DNA of 33,814 bases from UBA4408 sp002389785 (lineage in GTDB: Bacteria > Bacteroidota > Bacteroidia > UBA4408), in contig DAORJK010000024.1 in NCBI GenBank assembly GCA_035438985.1, forward strand, positions 1 to 33,814, read 5' to 3'. The notes under the pieces were generated by a model, which did no database searches, was not told where the DNA came from, and saw nothing but the letters and a program-made list of their open reading frames with translations. The translations under genes and the position numbers were made by a program. Each line of letters starts with the position of its first letter. Position 1 is the stretch's first letter. Positions 17,741 through 27,858 of the stretch are shown here, in pieces.

Positions 17741-17853
17741 CTCTGCTAAAAATTTAAGTTTTACTTATTTATCCACTAACTAAACACAAGAAAATGACAC
17801 CAGATTACACCAAAACAATTTTTGAAATTCAAAAATTAAAAAAAACAACCACC

Positions 17854-20800
17854 ATGAAAAAAGCTACAACTTTTCAAAAAAGTTGCATTGCCATTATTCT
17901 ATTTTTTGGCATTGCCTTGAATAGTGTGTTTGCACAAACACCGCTGTTCACTCAAAACTTTAATAGTTCGAGCACACTTTCGAACTATATTAATAGCTCC
18001 AGTCCAAACAACGGACAGTTTAATGCTATTACTACCTCAAGTGGAATGACAGCCTCCATTACCGGAAGCGCTCTTCAATTTGTTAGAACTTCGGGAACAG
18101 GTTCGTTCTCTAGAACTACAAATTTTAGTCAGATACCTTCTGGAATCATTTACAAGTTCGACCTAAATGTTACTGCTTCCAGTCAAACTGGTACAGTTGC
18201 ACGTTGGCAGGTAGGTGATGGTTTCNNNNNNNNNNNNNNNNNNNNNNNNNNNNNNNNNNNNNNNNNNNNNNNNNNNNNNNNNNNNNNNNNNNNNNNNNNN
18301 NNNNNNNNNNNNNNNNNNNNNNNNNGATTTATGGGTGGGTAACACACGTGTAATTACAGGTGCAGATGTAGAAGATAATGGAAATATTAGCGATTTAAAG
18401 TTCGTGTTTAGTAATGGTACCGGTACCGTAATTATGGATAACATCTTAATTACCCAATACATTCCAATAGTTACAACTCAGCCTAGCGCTTCTCCTTCGG
18501 TATGTGCCGGAACAAGTGTAACATTTACAGCTGCAGCAAGTGGTTTACCAGCTCCTACTGTAAAATGGCAAAAAAATATTAGCAGTGTATGGACCGACAT
18601 TTCCGGAGCTACCTCAAATTCTTATACCATTTCTTCACCAGTAGTTGGGGATGCCGGTCAATACCGCGCGCTATATACTAACAGTGAAGGTTCAACTGCA
18701 AGTAATACTTCTACCTTAACTGTTAATGCTATTCCAACCGGTGGTTCTGTTAATACAAGTGCAACGGTGTGTTCAGGTTCAAATAGTGGAACATTAACTT
18801 TAAGTGGCAATACCGGAACAGTTCAAAAATGGCAATCATCAACTAATGGAGGAGCAAATTGGAATGATATTTCAAATACAACGTCTTCACATAATTACAC
18901 GAACCTTTCAACAACAACTATGTACAGGGCGGTTGTTCAATCATCTGGGTGTACAGCAAATTCTTCTAGCGCAACGATTACAATTAATCCTTCAACAGCT
19001 ATCACTACACAACCTTCAAACAGCAGTGTTTGTCAAAACAGCAATTCTAGCTTTACCGTTGCTGCTAGCGGAGTAGGCTTAACCTACAAATGGCAAGACA
19101 ACAGTTCAGGAAGTTTTGCTGATATTTCAGGAGCTACTTCAGCCACACTTAATTTAACTTCTGTAGGTGTTGCAATGAATGGTCGCCAATATAAATGCAT
19201 TGTTTCAGGAACCTGTGGTTCTGCAACTTCAAATACTGTTACGCTTACTGTTAGTCCTGCAAGTGTAGGAGGTAATGTAACAACAAGTACTACGGTTTGC
19301 TCCGGAACAAATAGTGGTGTACTTACGCTAAGCGGACATACAGGGTCTGTTCAAAAATGGCAATCTTCAACTAATGGGGGTAGCAATTGGAACGATATTT
19401 CAAATACCACCACTTCTCATTCNNNNNNNNNNNNNNNNNNNNNNNNNNNNNNNNNNNNNNNNNNNNNNNNNNNNNNNNNNNNNNNNNNNNNNNNNNNNNN
19501 NNNNNNNNNNNNNNNNNNNNNNCCTTCAGTTAGTTTAGCTGCAAGCAGTGTGGATTGTTTTAACTCACTCTTAACAGCTACAAATTCGGGCGGAGGAATG
19601 TCAAGTGTTACAGGAACAAATGGTACTGATTTTAGTATTTCTAGTTCAGGAACACCTACCATCAGCAGCACCATTACCTTACCTGCTGGTTATTTAACTG
19701 CAGCTTCCAACCTAACAGTAACCTTAAACATCGATCATGCCGGTGCCGGGGATTTGATAGCTACATTAATTAGTCCTTCGTGCGGCCAAACAGTTTTATT
19801 TAATCGTCCCGGAGGTACCGGAAATACGAACGATCTAGTGAACAATGCTGATTATGTATTTGCCACTTCATTTGGAACAACTTTTCCTGGTTCGTCAGGA
19901 GGAGAGGTACCAAACGGGAATTACAATGCAAGCTTTTCTGGATTGACTTATCCTTGTTCAAACGTTGCAGGTACCTGGACCTTACAAATTCAAGATATGC
20001 AAAATAGCCGAGGTGGTACATTAAGAAGCTGGTCAATTGCTATATCTAATGCTGCAGGATATACAACTGTGTTTAGCGGACCTGCAACAATTGGAACAAC
20101 TTTAAACATTGGGGCATTGGCTACTGCCACTGTTACTCCTCCTAACGGAACAAACACTTATACAGCAACTACAACTGATGCCAATGGTTGTGTTTCGGCA
20201 CCATCTAATGCAGTAAATGTGGTAATTGCTCCTACTTTTAGTTTAACTTCTTTGCCATCTTCTCAAGTAAGTTGTGTTGGACAAAGTGCAACATTTAATG
20301 TAGTGGCTAGCGGTAGTGGTTTAAACTTTCAGTGGAGAAAAGGCTTAGTTAATTTAATCGACGGTGGAAATATAGCAGGTGCAAATTCTGCAACTCTAAC
20401 TTTATCTAACTTAGCTGCTGTTGATGCCGCTAATAATTACAATGTTGTAGTTACAGATGGTTCATGTACACTCACTAGCCCAAATGTTTCACTTGGGGTA
20501 GGTACCACTTTGCCAGCTACTCCGGTTGTTACTCCTACCTCTGCAGTGCTATTTCCGGGTGATATTCAAGCTTTGACGGCAACTAATACTACTAATTCAA
20601 CACTAGGAACCGGGACTTCAACCAATACTACAACTGGCTATCCTGCCGTTTTTGGAACTTATTATGGCGGGGCACGTCATCAGGTTTTAGTACTTGCTTC
20701 TGAATTAACTACAATGGGTATTGTAGCTGGTGAAGCGATTAACAGTATCACTTTTGATGTTGCTAATACGAACAACGCACATGCGATGATAAATTATACC

Positions 20801-23704
20801 ATTAGCATTGGAAACACTGCTTTATCAGCACTCAATTCAACTTTTGTTGGAGGCTTATCTCAAGTGTATTATACAGCATCATACTCAGCAAACAATGGTT
20901 TGAATTTAATTAATTTTAGTAGTCCTTTTGTTTGGAATGGAACTAGCAACCTTGTTATTGAAACAGTATTTAATAACGACTATTTAGGAACAACTGCAAA
21001 TCCAAATTGCTCAATAAAATATACTACTACTGCTTTCACAAGTGTGAATTATTCACGAGAAGATAATGCCGGAGCTGGTAATGGACCTATTTTAGCATTA
21101 AACTCTGACGGGACAAGCAATCGTAGACCAAATATGGTATTAGGTCATGCTGTACCTTCATCAATTTCCTGGTCACCGATGATTGATTTATATACGGATG
21201 CTGCAGCCACTGTTGCTTATACTGGAGGAAATGCAAACATTGTGTATGCCTCACCCGCTTCAACTACAACCTATACTGCTATTGCAACCAGTAATTTAGG
21301 ATGTCCATCGGCTAGTAGCTCATCTGCTGCATTAACAGTTATTACAACTCCTCCGAATTGTGTAACTGCCACTGTAAACGGTGCTGCATGCGTAACTGCT
21401 ACCAGTTTAACTTGGCCGGCTGCTAGCAATTATCCATCTGGGTACTACGTGTATATTGGCACAGATAATCCGCCAACCAATATAGTTTATCAACAAGATA
21501 TTGGATTAACTACTTCGTATAATTTACCAAGTTTACAAGGTGCAACCACCTATTATTATCAAATTGCTCCTTATAATGCAAATGGAGAAAATACACTTTG
21601 CGCTGCCGGTTCGTTTGTTTCCGGAACTTCAGCAACGAGCCAAGTAACACAAGTTACAGCCTATACAATTAATTTAGAAAACGCTGTTGTTCCTGCTTTG
21701 CCTTGTGGAGTAACAAATTCTGACGAGAACTTTCCGAATGATGGTACTAGCTGGTATACTTCAACCGTAGCACCAAGAAACGGTGGAAAACATTTGAGAA
21801 TCGATAAAAACCCAAACAATGTAACAGCAAAGGATGATTGGGTATATTCGGCACCGCTGGCTTTAACTGCAGGAAAATTGTATCGAATTTATTGGTATTC
21901 TCGTGCAAGTTTAGCTGCAAACACAGAGAATTATGAAGTTTTTATTAGCAATTCTCCAGATGCCGCAACTATGCTTACAACTGCTTCGGTTTACAACGGT
22001 GCTACCAATTCGCTTAGCTATCAATTAGACTCTAGTGCTGATATAATTCCTCCGTTCACTGGTGAGTATTACTTTGCTTTCCATGCAAACAGCCCTGCCA
22101 ACAGAGGTAGTTTGTATTTAGATGATATATCAGTTATTGAAATACCGGTTACTGCATTATCGCCACTTTCATGTACTACAATTCCTTCTATGTCTGATCA
22201 GTTGTTCTGTAACACCATCTTAGGAGCTCAAGATTATAAATACAAAATTGAAAATTTAAGTACCAGTTTTTCATACGAATACACTCGAAACTTTGCTATT
22301 CCTGATTTTCGGTTGATATGGGCACCCGGAGTTTTATATGGTAACACTTACGATGTTTCAGTTTCTTACAAGAAAAACAATGTGTGGTCACCATACGGAG
22401 CTTCATGTCCGGTTACAATAGGACCTTTCCCGGTTATTCAATTACGTCCCTCATCTTGTGGTATTTCTATCACCGATCAAAGTGTTCAACTATTTACAGA
22501 TTCGGTACCGGGAGCGAACGATTACGAATACCGTATTGTTAATTCAACCTTAGGATATGATCATACCTGGTCACGTGGAAATACTTCTACCAATTACCGC
22601 TTGTCATGGGCTTATCAGTATTCTCCAATTTTAGTTGAAAGTTTGCCTTATGGATATACTTACGATGTACAGGTTCGCGCCTTGGTTGGAAAAACCGGTG
22701 CAGCTTATGGAAACCTTCCGGGTGAATACGGTAGTTTTGGATCAGTATGTACCATTACACTTGCAGGTAGCCCACAAACTCAATTAAAGCCAACTTCGTG
22801 TGGAATAACTTTAAACAATTTAACCGATCAAATATTCTGTATTCCTGTATCAGGTGCTACTGATTATGAATATCATATTGAAAACTCATTTATTGGTTAT
22901 GATAAATATGTTACAAGAAATTCCGTTAATACAGATTTCCGTTTATCTTGGATATCTTCAAATACAGTAATGGGTTTACGTTTTGCAACTACTTACAACA
23001 TTTCTGTAAGAGCTAAAGTGGGTGGAGTTTGGTTGAATTTTGGGCCAATGTGTCAAGTTACAACACCTCCACATCCTATGACTAAATTGCAAAGTGCTTA
23101 TTGTACTTACACTTTACCTACTTTTCAAACCACTTTGTATAGCGATGTGGTGCTAGGAGTTACGAATTACCGTTACCACATTACCGGCCCTAACGGATAT
23201 GATCGTATTGTAGATAGAAATGCTCCAAGTAATGACTTTAAATTTACTTGGTCGATGAAATGCTGTGGGCAGCAAAATGTGTTACCAAACACTACTTACC
23301 AAGTTGAAGTTGCGACTTATGCCGGTGGAGTTTGGAGCGATTATGGAACTCCTTGCAATGTAACTATAGGAAACAGTATATCCCGAATGGCTGCAACCAA
23401 CATCAATGAAGTTAGTGAACTAAATCCTGAAATGAAGGCAGTTTCGGTAAATGTTTACCCTAACCCAGCTGTGGCCGGACAAGTATTTACAATTAATGTA
23501 AACGGGTTTGATGATGAAACCTCTTCTTCATATCAAATTAATTTGTACGATGCAATTGGTAAAGTAGTTTACGCTTCAACAAATAAAGCAAACGAAAGTG
23601 GTGAGTTAATTTTAACACCCGATTTACAACTTGCTGCAGGTGTTTATTTTATTGAAGTAAAAAACAATGCAATTAATTTACGCGAAAAGCTTGTAGTTGA
23701 ATAA
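17854..23704 (+). CDS. Giant multidomain T9SS type A cargo protein, interrupted by two assembly gaps
   Basis: The start at 17854 gives a signal peptide (MKKATTFQKS to SVFAQ). The frame reaches the first gap after exactly 124 codons. Coding resumes at a codon boundary at 18326 but in a shifted frame, because the 100 N are a placeholder. I treat both parts as one gene. After the gap come Ig-like domains (18470-19422, e.g. VKWQKN, YKWQDN), the second gap, a P-domain-like region (about 19655-20056, LNIDHAGAGDL, GTWTLQIQDM), another Ig-like domain, a WNGT-type domain (about 20640-21150), an FnIII-like domain (about 21350-21640), a jelly-roll-like domain (about 21665-22145), four cysteine-containing repeats (22148-23379), and a sorting domain (VNVYPNPAVAG to REKLVVE). 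At least 1,900 residues are coded. It is a surface or secreted protein; adhesion or binding is inferred. Confidence 0.87.
18226..18325. other. Assembly gap of 100 N
   Basis: Exactly 100 N, the usual placeholder for a gap of unknown size. Upstream coding ends on a codon boundary and downstream coding resumes on one, so the real missing length is expected to be a multiple of three. The placeholder itself creates an artificial frameshift. Confidence 0.98.
18730..19422 (+). repeat. Ig-like repeat pair at the second assembly gap
   Basis: Two copies of an Ig-like unit (18730-18996 and 19258-19422) share VQKWQSSTNGG, NWNDISNTT and VCSGxNSG, with long runs of identical or nearly identical DNA. The second copy is cut off by the N run. 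The repeats probably caused the assembly break, and the true number of units may be higher. Confidence 0.75.
19423..19522. other. Assembly gap of 100 N
   Basis: Exactly 100 N inside an Ig-like unit. The upstream part ends two bases into a codon and the downstream part resumes on a codon boundary, so the true gap should be 1 modulo 3, which 100 happens to satisfy. Part of an Ig unit and perhaps more units are missing. Confidence 0.98.
22148..23379 (+). repeat. Four cysteine-containing C-terminal repeats
   Basis: Units at about 22148-22432, 22433-22774, 22775-23077 and 23078-23379 are 95-114 residues long. Shared features are LxPxSCG or an equivalent near the start, then DYEYRI / DYEYHI, FRLSW, TYDVxVRA and YGxxCxVT near the end. 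They look like FnIII-like beta-sandwiches with two conserved cysteines and sit directly before the sorting domain. Confidence 0.75.
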
Positions 23705-23726
23705 GCAAGTTAACAAGCTATAAAAC

Positions 23727-23763
23727 AAAGCCCTTTGTCGTTTAATTGACAAAGGGCTTTTTG
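23727..23763 (+). terminator. Strong intrinsic terminator after the giant cargo gene
   Basis: A perfect 13-bp stem (23727-23739 with 23748-23760) encloses an 8-nt loop and runs into a short T-run with G at 23763. It begins 22 bases after the stop codon. The A-rich 5' side means it may also work on the minus strand. Confidence 0.88.
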
Positions 23764-23864
23764 TTAGTAGTATCTACTTAAAAACTTGAGGGATAATTAG
23801 TTCCTTTTATTGATTTTTTTATATTTTAGATGTTCGAATTCACAATGAACTAATCTCAAAAACT

Positions 23865-24833
23865 ATGAAAAAAGTTCTACTAATATTAGTAATTGCACTA
23901 GTAGCCATAATTGGTGGTCTATTGAGTTATGTGAAACTGCTTTTACCCGATGTGGGGCCTGCGCCTGACATTCAGGTTGAAATTACTCCCGCTCGTCTTA
24001 AACGAGGCGAATATCTTGCAAATGCGGTATGTGTTTGCATGGATTGCCATTCGAAAAGAGATTGGACAAAATTTTCGGGTCCTCCTGTTGAAGGAACTTT
24101 TGGTCAAGGTGGAGAAGTATTTAACCAGGATTTTGGATTTCCGGGATCCTTTATTTCTAAAAACATTACACCTGCCGGAATAAAAGATTGGAGTGATGGT
24201 GAAATTTTTAGAACCATAACCACCGGTGTAAATAAATATGGTAAAGCACTTTTCCCCATTATGCCCTACATGCACTATGGGCAAATGGATCAGGAGGATC
24301 TTTATTCTATAATTGCTTATATACGTTCCTTGCGGCCAATTGAAAAAGCAAACGAAGAATCCAAACCTGATTTTCCCATGAATTTTATTTTGAATACCAT
24401 TCCATCAAAACAAGAAATGACAAAGCTTCCAAGTCCTGCTGATAAATTAGCTTATGGAAAATACATGTGGAATGCCAGTGGATGCACTGAGTGCCATACC
24501 AAGCAAGAGAAAGGCAAACAAGTTCCGGGAATGGAAATGGCAGGAGGTTTTGAATTTAATTTAGGCCCTATGGGTATTGTACGTTCAACCAATCTTACTC
24601 CCGATGTTGAAACCGGTATAGGTAGCTGGACTGAGCAAAATTTTCTGGATCGCTTTCATGTTTATTCTGATTCAGCCTATGTGCCTCATACTGTTGAAAA
24701 AGGTGCTATGCAAACAGTTATGCCCTGGGTGATGTACGCGAAGATGACTGATGAAGACCTGTCGGCCATTTTTGCTTACTTGAAAACCTTGCCACCTGTT
24801 AAAAATCAAGTTGAGAAATTTACAGCACGCTAA
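23865..24833 (+). CDS. Membrane-anchored diheme cytochrome c
   Basis: The protein has 322 residues with an N-terminal membrane segment (about 3-25). Two heme-binding motifs are present: CMDCH (58-62) and CTECH (207-211), each starting a cytochrome c domain of about 130 residues. Candidate Met ligands lie in FPIMPYM (about 130-136) and in TVMPWVMYAKM in the second domain. It would carry electrons in the periplasm, possibly to a terminal oxidase or a dehydrogenase partner, but no such gene is adjacent. An extra Cys (56) lies two residues before the first heme motif. It is followed by the MarR-GNAT gene after 86 bp and comes after a terminator, so it is probably a single-gene unit. Confidence 0.92.
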   Translation: MKKVLLILVIALVAIIGGLLSYVKLLLPDVGPAPDIQVEITPARLKRGEYLANAVCVCMDCHSKRDWTKFSGPPVEGTFGQGGEVFNQDFGFPGSFISKNITPAGIKDWSDGEIFRTITTGVNKYGKALFPIMPYMHYGQMDQEDLYSIIAYIRSLRPIEKANEESKPDFPMNFILNTIPSKQEMTKLPSPADKLAYGKYMWNASGCTECHTKQEKGKQVPGMEMAGGFEFNLGPMGIVRSTNLTPDVETGIGSWTEQNFLDRFHVYSDSAYVPHTVEKGAMQTVMPWVMYAKMTDEDLSAIFAYLKTLPPVKNQVEKFTAR

Positions 24834-24887
24834 TCCGGTTCAAAAATTTAGTTTTTATATAAACGACTTTAAATTGTGAAGTGTTTT

Positions 24888-24915
24888 ATGTAAGTACTTA
24901 CATTTAGTATATTTG
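24888..24915 (+). promoter_or_regulatory. Promoter with 16-bp perfect palindromic operator for the MarR-GNAT gene
   Basis: ATGTAAGTACTTACAT at 24888-24903 is a perfect palindrome. It is followed after 4 bp by TATATTTG (24908-24915), a full match to the -7 consensus. The palindrome lies between the -33 and -7 positions, where a bound repressor would block RNA polymerase. The ATG begins at 24920, so the transcript would be nearly leaderless. The neighbouring regulator gene makes autoregulation the simplest reading. Confidence 0.65.
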
Positions 24916-24919
24916 CTAA

Positions 24920-25879
24920 ATGAATCAAGCGGATTTTATTAATCAATTGCAAGAGCTTGCATTGGGAACTCGCCTTAAAAGGCTGAGCGATACGCTCATG
25001 GGTGATGTTGCTAAAATTTACAAAGACGAACATCTTGATTTTGAACCACGTTGGTTTACCATGCTGTACTTGCTGAACAAAGAAAAATCTCTTTCAATTA
25101 TTGAGATTGCAGATCGTCTAAAGCTTACACATCCAGCAGTTGTTCAATTTGCAAATCAATTAAAAAGCAAAAAATTTGTGCTTGAAAAAAAAGACAAAAA
25201 AGACGCTCGAAAACGCATGTTGGCTATTAGCAACAAAGGTAAGTTAGTAGTTGAAAAACTTCAACCTATATTGATTCAAATTGAAAATTCAACACGAGAG
25301 TTATTGCAGGAAAGCGGTGTTGACTTGCTTTACAGCATTGAAAAAGTGGAGAAATCTCTACTTACTCAAAGCATGTACAATCGGGTTAAATCAGGATTAA
25401 AAAAACACTTGCTTTCAGAGGTAAAAATTACTCCCTTTCAATCGAAATATAGAACAGATTTTAAACTGTTAAACGAAGGCTGGATTCAAAAATTTTTCAC
25501 GCTTGAAAAATCGGACAATCAAATTTTAAGCAATCCGGAAAAATATATTTTGGAGAGTGGAGGTGCTGTGTTTTTTGCGGTTCATCAAAAAAAAGTAATC
25601 GGAACTATTGGGATTTCCAATCATGGAAAAGGGGTATTTGAAGTAAATAAAATGGCAGTTGCGGAAGAATTTCAAGGACTATCAATAGGCGCTAAATTGT
25701 TGACTGAGGCAATTTCTTTTGCAAAAAAGAAAAGAGCTAAACAGGTGTATCTTGAATCAAACACAAAACTTCGTGCTGCGATACATTTGTATGATAAACT
25801 TGGATTCAAGCAGGTTGAAAATTTTAATTCGAGCTCTTACAAACGGACCAATATAAAAATGACCTATGCGTTGAATTGA
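24920..25879 (+). CDS. MarR-family regulator fused to GNAT acetyltransferase
   Basis: In this 319-residue protein, residues about 35-115 form a MarR winged helix with IIEIADRLKLTHPAVVQFANQLKSKKFV as recognition region and a wing DKKDARKRMLAIS. Residues about 165-319 form a GNAT domain with VIGTIGI, VNKMAVAEEFQGLSIGAKLL (acetyl-CoA loop near Gln-Gly-Leu-Ser-Ile-Gly) and AIHLYDKLGFKQVE. Such fusions are known in many bacteria; the acetylated substrate is not known from sequence. A perfect palindrome in its own promoter suggests autoregulation. Possible further targets are the DUF885 gene 102 bp downstream and the cytochrome gene upstream, but no second palindrome was found at either. Confidence 0.92.
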   Translation: MNQADFINQLQELALGTRLKRLSDTLMGDVAKIYKDEHLDFEPRWFTMLYLLNKEKSLSIIEIADRLKLTHPAVVQFANQLKSKKFVLEKKDKKDARKRMLAISNKGKLVVEKLQPILIQIENSTRELLQESGVDLLYSIEKVEKSLLTQSMYNRVKSGLKKHLLSEVKITPFQSKYRTDFKLLNEGWIQKFFTLEKSDNQILSNPEKYILESGGAVFFAVHQKKVIGTIGISNHGKGVFEVNKMAVAEEFQGLSIGAKLLTEAISFAKKKRAKQVYLESNTKLRAAIHLYDKLGFKQVENFNSSSYKRTNIKMTYALN

Positions 25880-25981
25880 ATTTGCATTAGGCTGTAGTTA
25901 AGCGTTAAATAATAGGCGTTGAGAGTAGCCTGTAGAATTTTATAAAACAATACCTAATAACTGATACTTTAGAGAAAAAAT

Positions 25982-27820
25982 ATGAAATCAAGACACTTCA
26001 TAACACTTTTTTTGGCAAGTTTGTTAATTGCTTGCTCCGGCGCTGTTTCAACAGATAAAAATGAGAATAACAGCGAGAAGGCGGATACGCTTTTTGAAAG
26101 TTATTTTAATGAGCGTATGCGTTTGTTTCCATTGGAGGCAACCTTAAATGGAGAAAATCAATACAACGATTTATTGCCTTGTGATATCAGCGATAGTTAC
26201 CGCGAAAAACTAAAAGAGTTTTATTCAAAGTATTTGCGATTGGTTACCACTTATTCAAGCGATAAATTATCTGAGAACGATCGAATTACTTGTGCTATCT
26301 TGAAGAGAGAAATGGAGGTAAGTTTGGAAGGTTTGAAATTTCACGACAATTACCAGCCCATTCAGCAATTTTGGAGTACCCCAATTACCATGGCACAATT
26401 GGGATCGGGAAGTAGCAACCAGCCCTTTACTACCCCTAAAGACTATGCTAATTTTTTATCGCGCATCAATGCATTTTCTGATTGGTGCGATTCGGCAATT
26501 GTGTATATGCGAAAAGGGATCGCAACGGGAGAGGTTATGCCTGCAATACTCATGGAGCGCACCTTGCCCCAGTTAGAAGACATGGTGGTAAGTGATCCAA
26601 AATTAAGTGTCTTTTACGGTCCAATAAACTTGCTTCCCGCACAATTTTCTTCATCTGAAAAAGAGCAAATCACGCGCGAATACGAAAAAGCAATTCTTGA
26701 TAAAATTAATCCATCGTATAAAAAATTAGCCGATTTTGTACGAAGTGAATACTTGCCAAAATGCCGACAAACTGCAGGGATTTTAGCTATTCCGGGAGGA
26801 AAGGAACGTTATCAGTTTTTAATTAAACAATGGACTACAACCGACTTAACAGCCGATGAGGTATTTGAATTAGGTAAAAGTGAGGTGAGCAGAATACGTG
26901 GAGAAATGGAAAAAATTATGCATGAAACAGGATATACCGGTGATTTAAAATCATTTTTTGCATACATCAACAACGACAAAAAATTCTTTCCGTTTAAAAC
27001 CCCCGAGGAGGTGCTAAACGCATATCGTTCAATTGAAGTGAAAATGGCACCTCAACTTAGTCGCTTATTTGGTAAAAAACCACGCGCAAAGTTTGAAGTT
27101 CGAGAAACCGAAAAGTTTCGTGAAGCAAGCGCCAGTGCTGAGTATAACAATGCTGCTCCAGATGGTTCAAGACCCGGAATTTTTTATGTACCAATTGTAG
27201 ATGCAACAAAATGCAATTATTTTGGTATGGAATCATTGTTCTTACACGAGGCTATTCCAGGCCACCATTATCAAACTTCTCTTCAATCTGAAAATAATTC
27301 ATTACCAAAATTCAGACGCTTTATATGGTATGGTGCTTTTGGAGAGGGATGGGCTTTGTATACCGAATCATTGGGGAAAGAGCTTGGATTATATACCGAC
27401 CCATACCAACGATTTGGAAGTCTTAGTAAAGAAATGCACCGTGCCATTCGTTTGGTTACTGATGCCGGTATACATGCAAAAGGCTGGACGCGAGAAGAAG
27501 CTATTAATTACTCTTTAGAAAATGAACCGGGCGATGCTGCTGCAATAGCCACCGAAATTGAACGTTACATGGCAATACCGGGTCAAGCATTAAGTTATAA
27601 AGTAGGTCAATTAAAAATACTTGCGCTTCGAAAAGAAGCAGAGACTGCGCTTGGCAAAAATTTTAATTTGAGCAACTTTCACGACGAGCTGTTAAATGAA
27701 GGTTGTTTGCCCATTAGCGTTTTGGAGGATAAAATTCGCAATTGGATTAAAAAAATGGGTGGTGGCAGTGAACTGGTAAACTGTCACAATACAACTACTT
27801 CTTGCCGGGCATATTTATAG
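25982..27820 (+). CDS. DUF885 family putative metallohydrolase, lipoprotein
   Basis: The protein has 612 residues. The signal ends in lipobox L15-I-A-C18, so it is probably a lipoprotein. The family-typical metal-binding motif is H422-E-A-I-P-G-H428-H429, followed by GEGWALYTESLG (about residue 455), which would supply a further Glu ligand. LEDMVVSDP and MERTLPQ are also family-like. DUF885 proteins are predicted zinc peptidases of the cell envelope; substrate unknown. The last residues after IRNWIKKM (GGGSELVNCHNTTTSCRAYL) go beyond the usual end, and they overlap the ATG-initiated version of the next gene by 19 bp. Confidence 0.88.
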   Translation: MKSRHFITLFLASLLIACSGAVSTDKNENNSEKADTLFESYFNERMRLFPLEATLNGENQYNDLLPCDISDSYREKLKEFYSKYLRLVTTYSSDKLSENDRITCAILKREMEVSLEGLKFHDNYQPIQQFWSTPITMAQLGSGSSNQPFTTPKDYANFLSRINAFSDWCDSAIVYMRKGIATGEVMPAILMERTLPQLEDMVVSDPKLSVFYGPINLLPAQFSSSEKEQITREYEKAILDKINPSYKKLADFVRSEYLPKCRQTAGILAIPGGKERYQFLIKQWTTTDLTADEVFELGKSEVSRIRGEMEKIMHETGYTGDLKSFFAYINNDKKFFPFKTPEEVLNAYRSIEVKMAPQLSRLFGKKPRAKFEVRETEKFREASASAEYNNAAPDGSRPGIFYVPIVDATKCNYFGMESLFLHEAIPGHHYQTSLQSENNSLPKFRRFIWYGAFGEGWALYTESLGKELGLYTDPYQRFGSLSKEMHRAIRLVTDAGIHAKGWTREEAINYSLENEPGDAAAIATEIERYMAIPGQALSYKVGQLKILALRKEAETALGKNFNLSNFHDELLNEGCLPISVLEDKIRNWIKKMGGGSELVNCHNTTTSCRAYL

Positions 27821-27858
27821 GAATATTAATTAACACATTTAAAGCAAGCGATTTTAGT

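Larger units (their letters stand above)
17332..17853. other. Divergent intergenic region with structured leader
   Basis: These 522 bases separate two divergent T9SS cargo genes. They contain a minus-strand -7 candidate (17391-17398), a plus-strand TATATTTG (17622-17629), and two hairpins between that box and the giant gene (17655-17684 and 17724-17740). An in-frame ATG at 17794 would add 20 polar residues before the signal peptide and is not favoured. Confidence 0.5.

Noticed and set aside
17794..18342. Separate 182-codon gene ending just after the first N run
   Set aside because: Its end is created by the frame shift of the 100-N placeholder. The coding part up to 18225 belongs to the giant cargo gene.
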